Source: Chryseobacterium indologenes (lineage in GTDB: Bacteria > Bacteroidota > Bacteroidia > Flavobacteriales > Weeksellaceae). From it: a stretch of DNA of 64,000 nt. The notes beneath the pieces are model-generated. The model ran no database searches and was not told the DNA's origin. It saw only the letters and a program-made list of their open reading frames with translations. The stretch covers positions 186,001 to 250,000 of the forward strand of contig NZ_LJOD01000004.1 of assembly GCF_001295265.1 (NCBI RefSeq), read 5' to 3'. Both the position numbers and the translations under genes were made by a program. Below are positions 63,318 to 64,000 of the stretch, in pieces; the stretch's first letter is position 1; each line of letters begins with the position of its first letter.

Positions 63318-64000
63318 TTATTTTTTCAACCATGATTGGTTATCTTTATTATCGGAACGCTTTTTACCATTATCTATGTTATAAGCAAAACCAACTCCCA
63401 GGGTCTGTTTCAGCTGGGTTTTCTGAATCTGATTGTGGTCATACAGAAGATCCAGCGTAATGTTGGTAGAAACAAATTTATTAATCTTCATATTGAGGAT
63501 TCCGCTGTAACCAAGAACCAACCTTTCAGGATGATCCAGGTAATTTGAAAATACAGAAGCCGTATTGATCAGGCTCATGTTTTCCATAATTTTAAGCTTA
63601 TAGATGGCTGTACCTAAGAAACCGAACTGAAATAAGGAAGAATCTCCGTCATTTTTCAGGCCATAGGTTCCGGCGGTCTGCAGGTCTTTATCCAGAACAA
63701 AGGTCCATCGTGCGTTCGCGGGACGTAATGTCATCGTAAAGTTATCATTAGGACGGTATGTTACACCTGCCCCCATATTAAGGTATCCCGGAGCCATAAA
63801 GTTTGAAATTTTCTTGGCATCCGGATTATTTCCATCCTCATATCCTGCTGCAAACTGGGTCTGAAGGCTCATTCCGCCTGATAAATACCAGTTTTTAGCA
63901 AATTCCCGTCCGTAATTGGTAGAAAGGTTGATAACATCCTGGGTTTTTCTGGTTCCGATTCCTTTGGTATTGTTCTGCCCGTATCCAAGAATGATAATGT
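63318..64000 (-). CDS. DUF3078-type protein (partial, N-terminus outside window)
   Basis: This is a minus-strand frame that continues to the right window edge, so the start is not seen. At least 227 C-terminal residues are present. Phrases such as FMAPGYLNMGAGVTYRPND and TGTYGL-like DLQTAGTYGLKND, followed by alternating strands, match the DUF3078 family of Bacteroidota outer-membrane beta-barrel-like proteins. An internal Met at 63872 should not be taken as the start, because the family pattern continues upstream (STNYGREFAKNWYLSGG). Function unknown. Confidence 0.82.
   Translation of the reverse strand, partial: IIILGYGQNNTKGIGTRKTQDVINLSTNYGREFAKNWYLSGGMSLQTQFAAGYEDGNNPDAKKISNFMAPGYLNMGAGVTYRPNDNFTMTLRPANARWTFVLDKDLQTAGTYGLKNDGDSSLFQFGFLGTAIYKLKIMENMSLINTASVFSNYLDHPERLVLGYSGILNMKINKFVSTNITLDLLYDHNQIQKTQLKQTLGVGFAYNIDNGKKRSDNKDNQSWLKK

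Noticed and set aside
63318..63872. Complete gene beginning at the ATG at 63872
   Set aside because: The family pattern continues beyond this Met to the window edge, so it is an internal methionine of a truncated gene.

Overview
The window comes from a low-GC Bacteroidota chromosome, most likely a Chryseobacterium-like member of the Flavobacteriia. Supporting signs are a gliding/type IX secretion lipoprotein (GldH), a protein with a T9SS C-terminal sorting domain, a GLPGLI-family protein, type III glutamine synthetase, alternative complex III, a double-glycine bacteriocin-like leader of the Chryseobacterium type, and many promoter boxes of the Bacteroidota form TAnnTTTG placed shortly before start codons. 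Both window edges cut genes (a DoxX-like membrane protein on the left, a DUF3078-type protein on the right). I found no rRNA, tRNA, CRISPR array, insertion sequence, prophage or recognisable defence island. The content is mostly housekeeping.

Layout. 1-2.7 kb (minus): two membrane/secreted unknowns, a GNAT acetyltransferase and a divergent type III pantothenate kinase. 2.9-3.1 kb: a frameshifted bacteriocin-like GG-leader gene ending in a shared terminator. 3.1-7.9 kb (minus): M1 aminopeptidase, then a tightly packed trio (DUF6909-like protein with a nucleoside-phosphorylase-like end, a membrane-anchored C39 peptidase-like protein, a DinB protein). 8.0-11.9 kb (plus): small membrane protein, glnN, and an NlpC/P60 lipoprotein. 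12.0-18.3 kb (minus): pentapeptide protein and the complete cell-elongation operon mreB-mreC-mreD-mrdA(PBP2)-rodA. 18.7-23.5 kb (plus): haem pathway hemA-hemC-hemD-hemE and an orphan. 23.5-29.4 kb (minus): sufS, rplY-prs, and a GDSL lipoprotein/FadL pair.

29.7-34 kb (plus): ricT-like PSP1 protein, gldH and penicillin-binding protein 1A in one tight run. 34-38.9 kb: selO, a T9SS cargo protein, a DUF6080-like membrane protein and a SPOR protein (minus). 39.1-47.5 kb (plus): the six-gene alternative complex III operon actABCDEF, which passes electrons from quinol to cytochrome c or oxidase. 47.7-52.1 kb: an orphan plus a broken copy of its C-terminus, a lipoprotein with a Pro/Ala linker, apt, a TPR-like membrane protein and ribH. 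52.3-57.1 kb: an LtaS/sulfatase-like membrane enzyme, a YgiC/YgiB-like pair with another small lipoprotein (minus), and a YpfJ-type zinc metallopeptidase. 57.2-58.5 kb (minus): a GLPGLI protein and a decayed tandem paralogue. 58.7-63.2 kb (plus): the suf iron-sulfur assembly operon sufA-sufB-GNAT-sufC-sufD, whose cysteine desulfurase partner sufS sits separately at 23.5-24.7 kb.

The most curious items are the broken GG-leader peptide gene about 2.6 kb from a stand-alone membrane C39 peptidase-like gene, the DUF6909-like protein in the same operon, altered active-site motifs in the pantothenate kinase, two decayed tandem paralogues, and an isolated hairpin element after apt. None is proven to be a new system.
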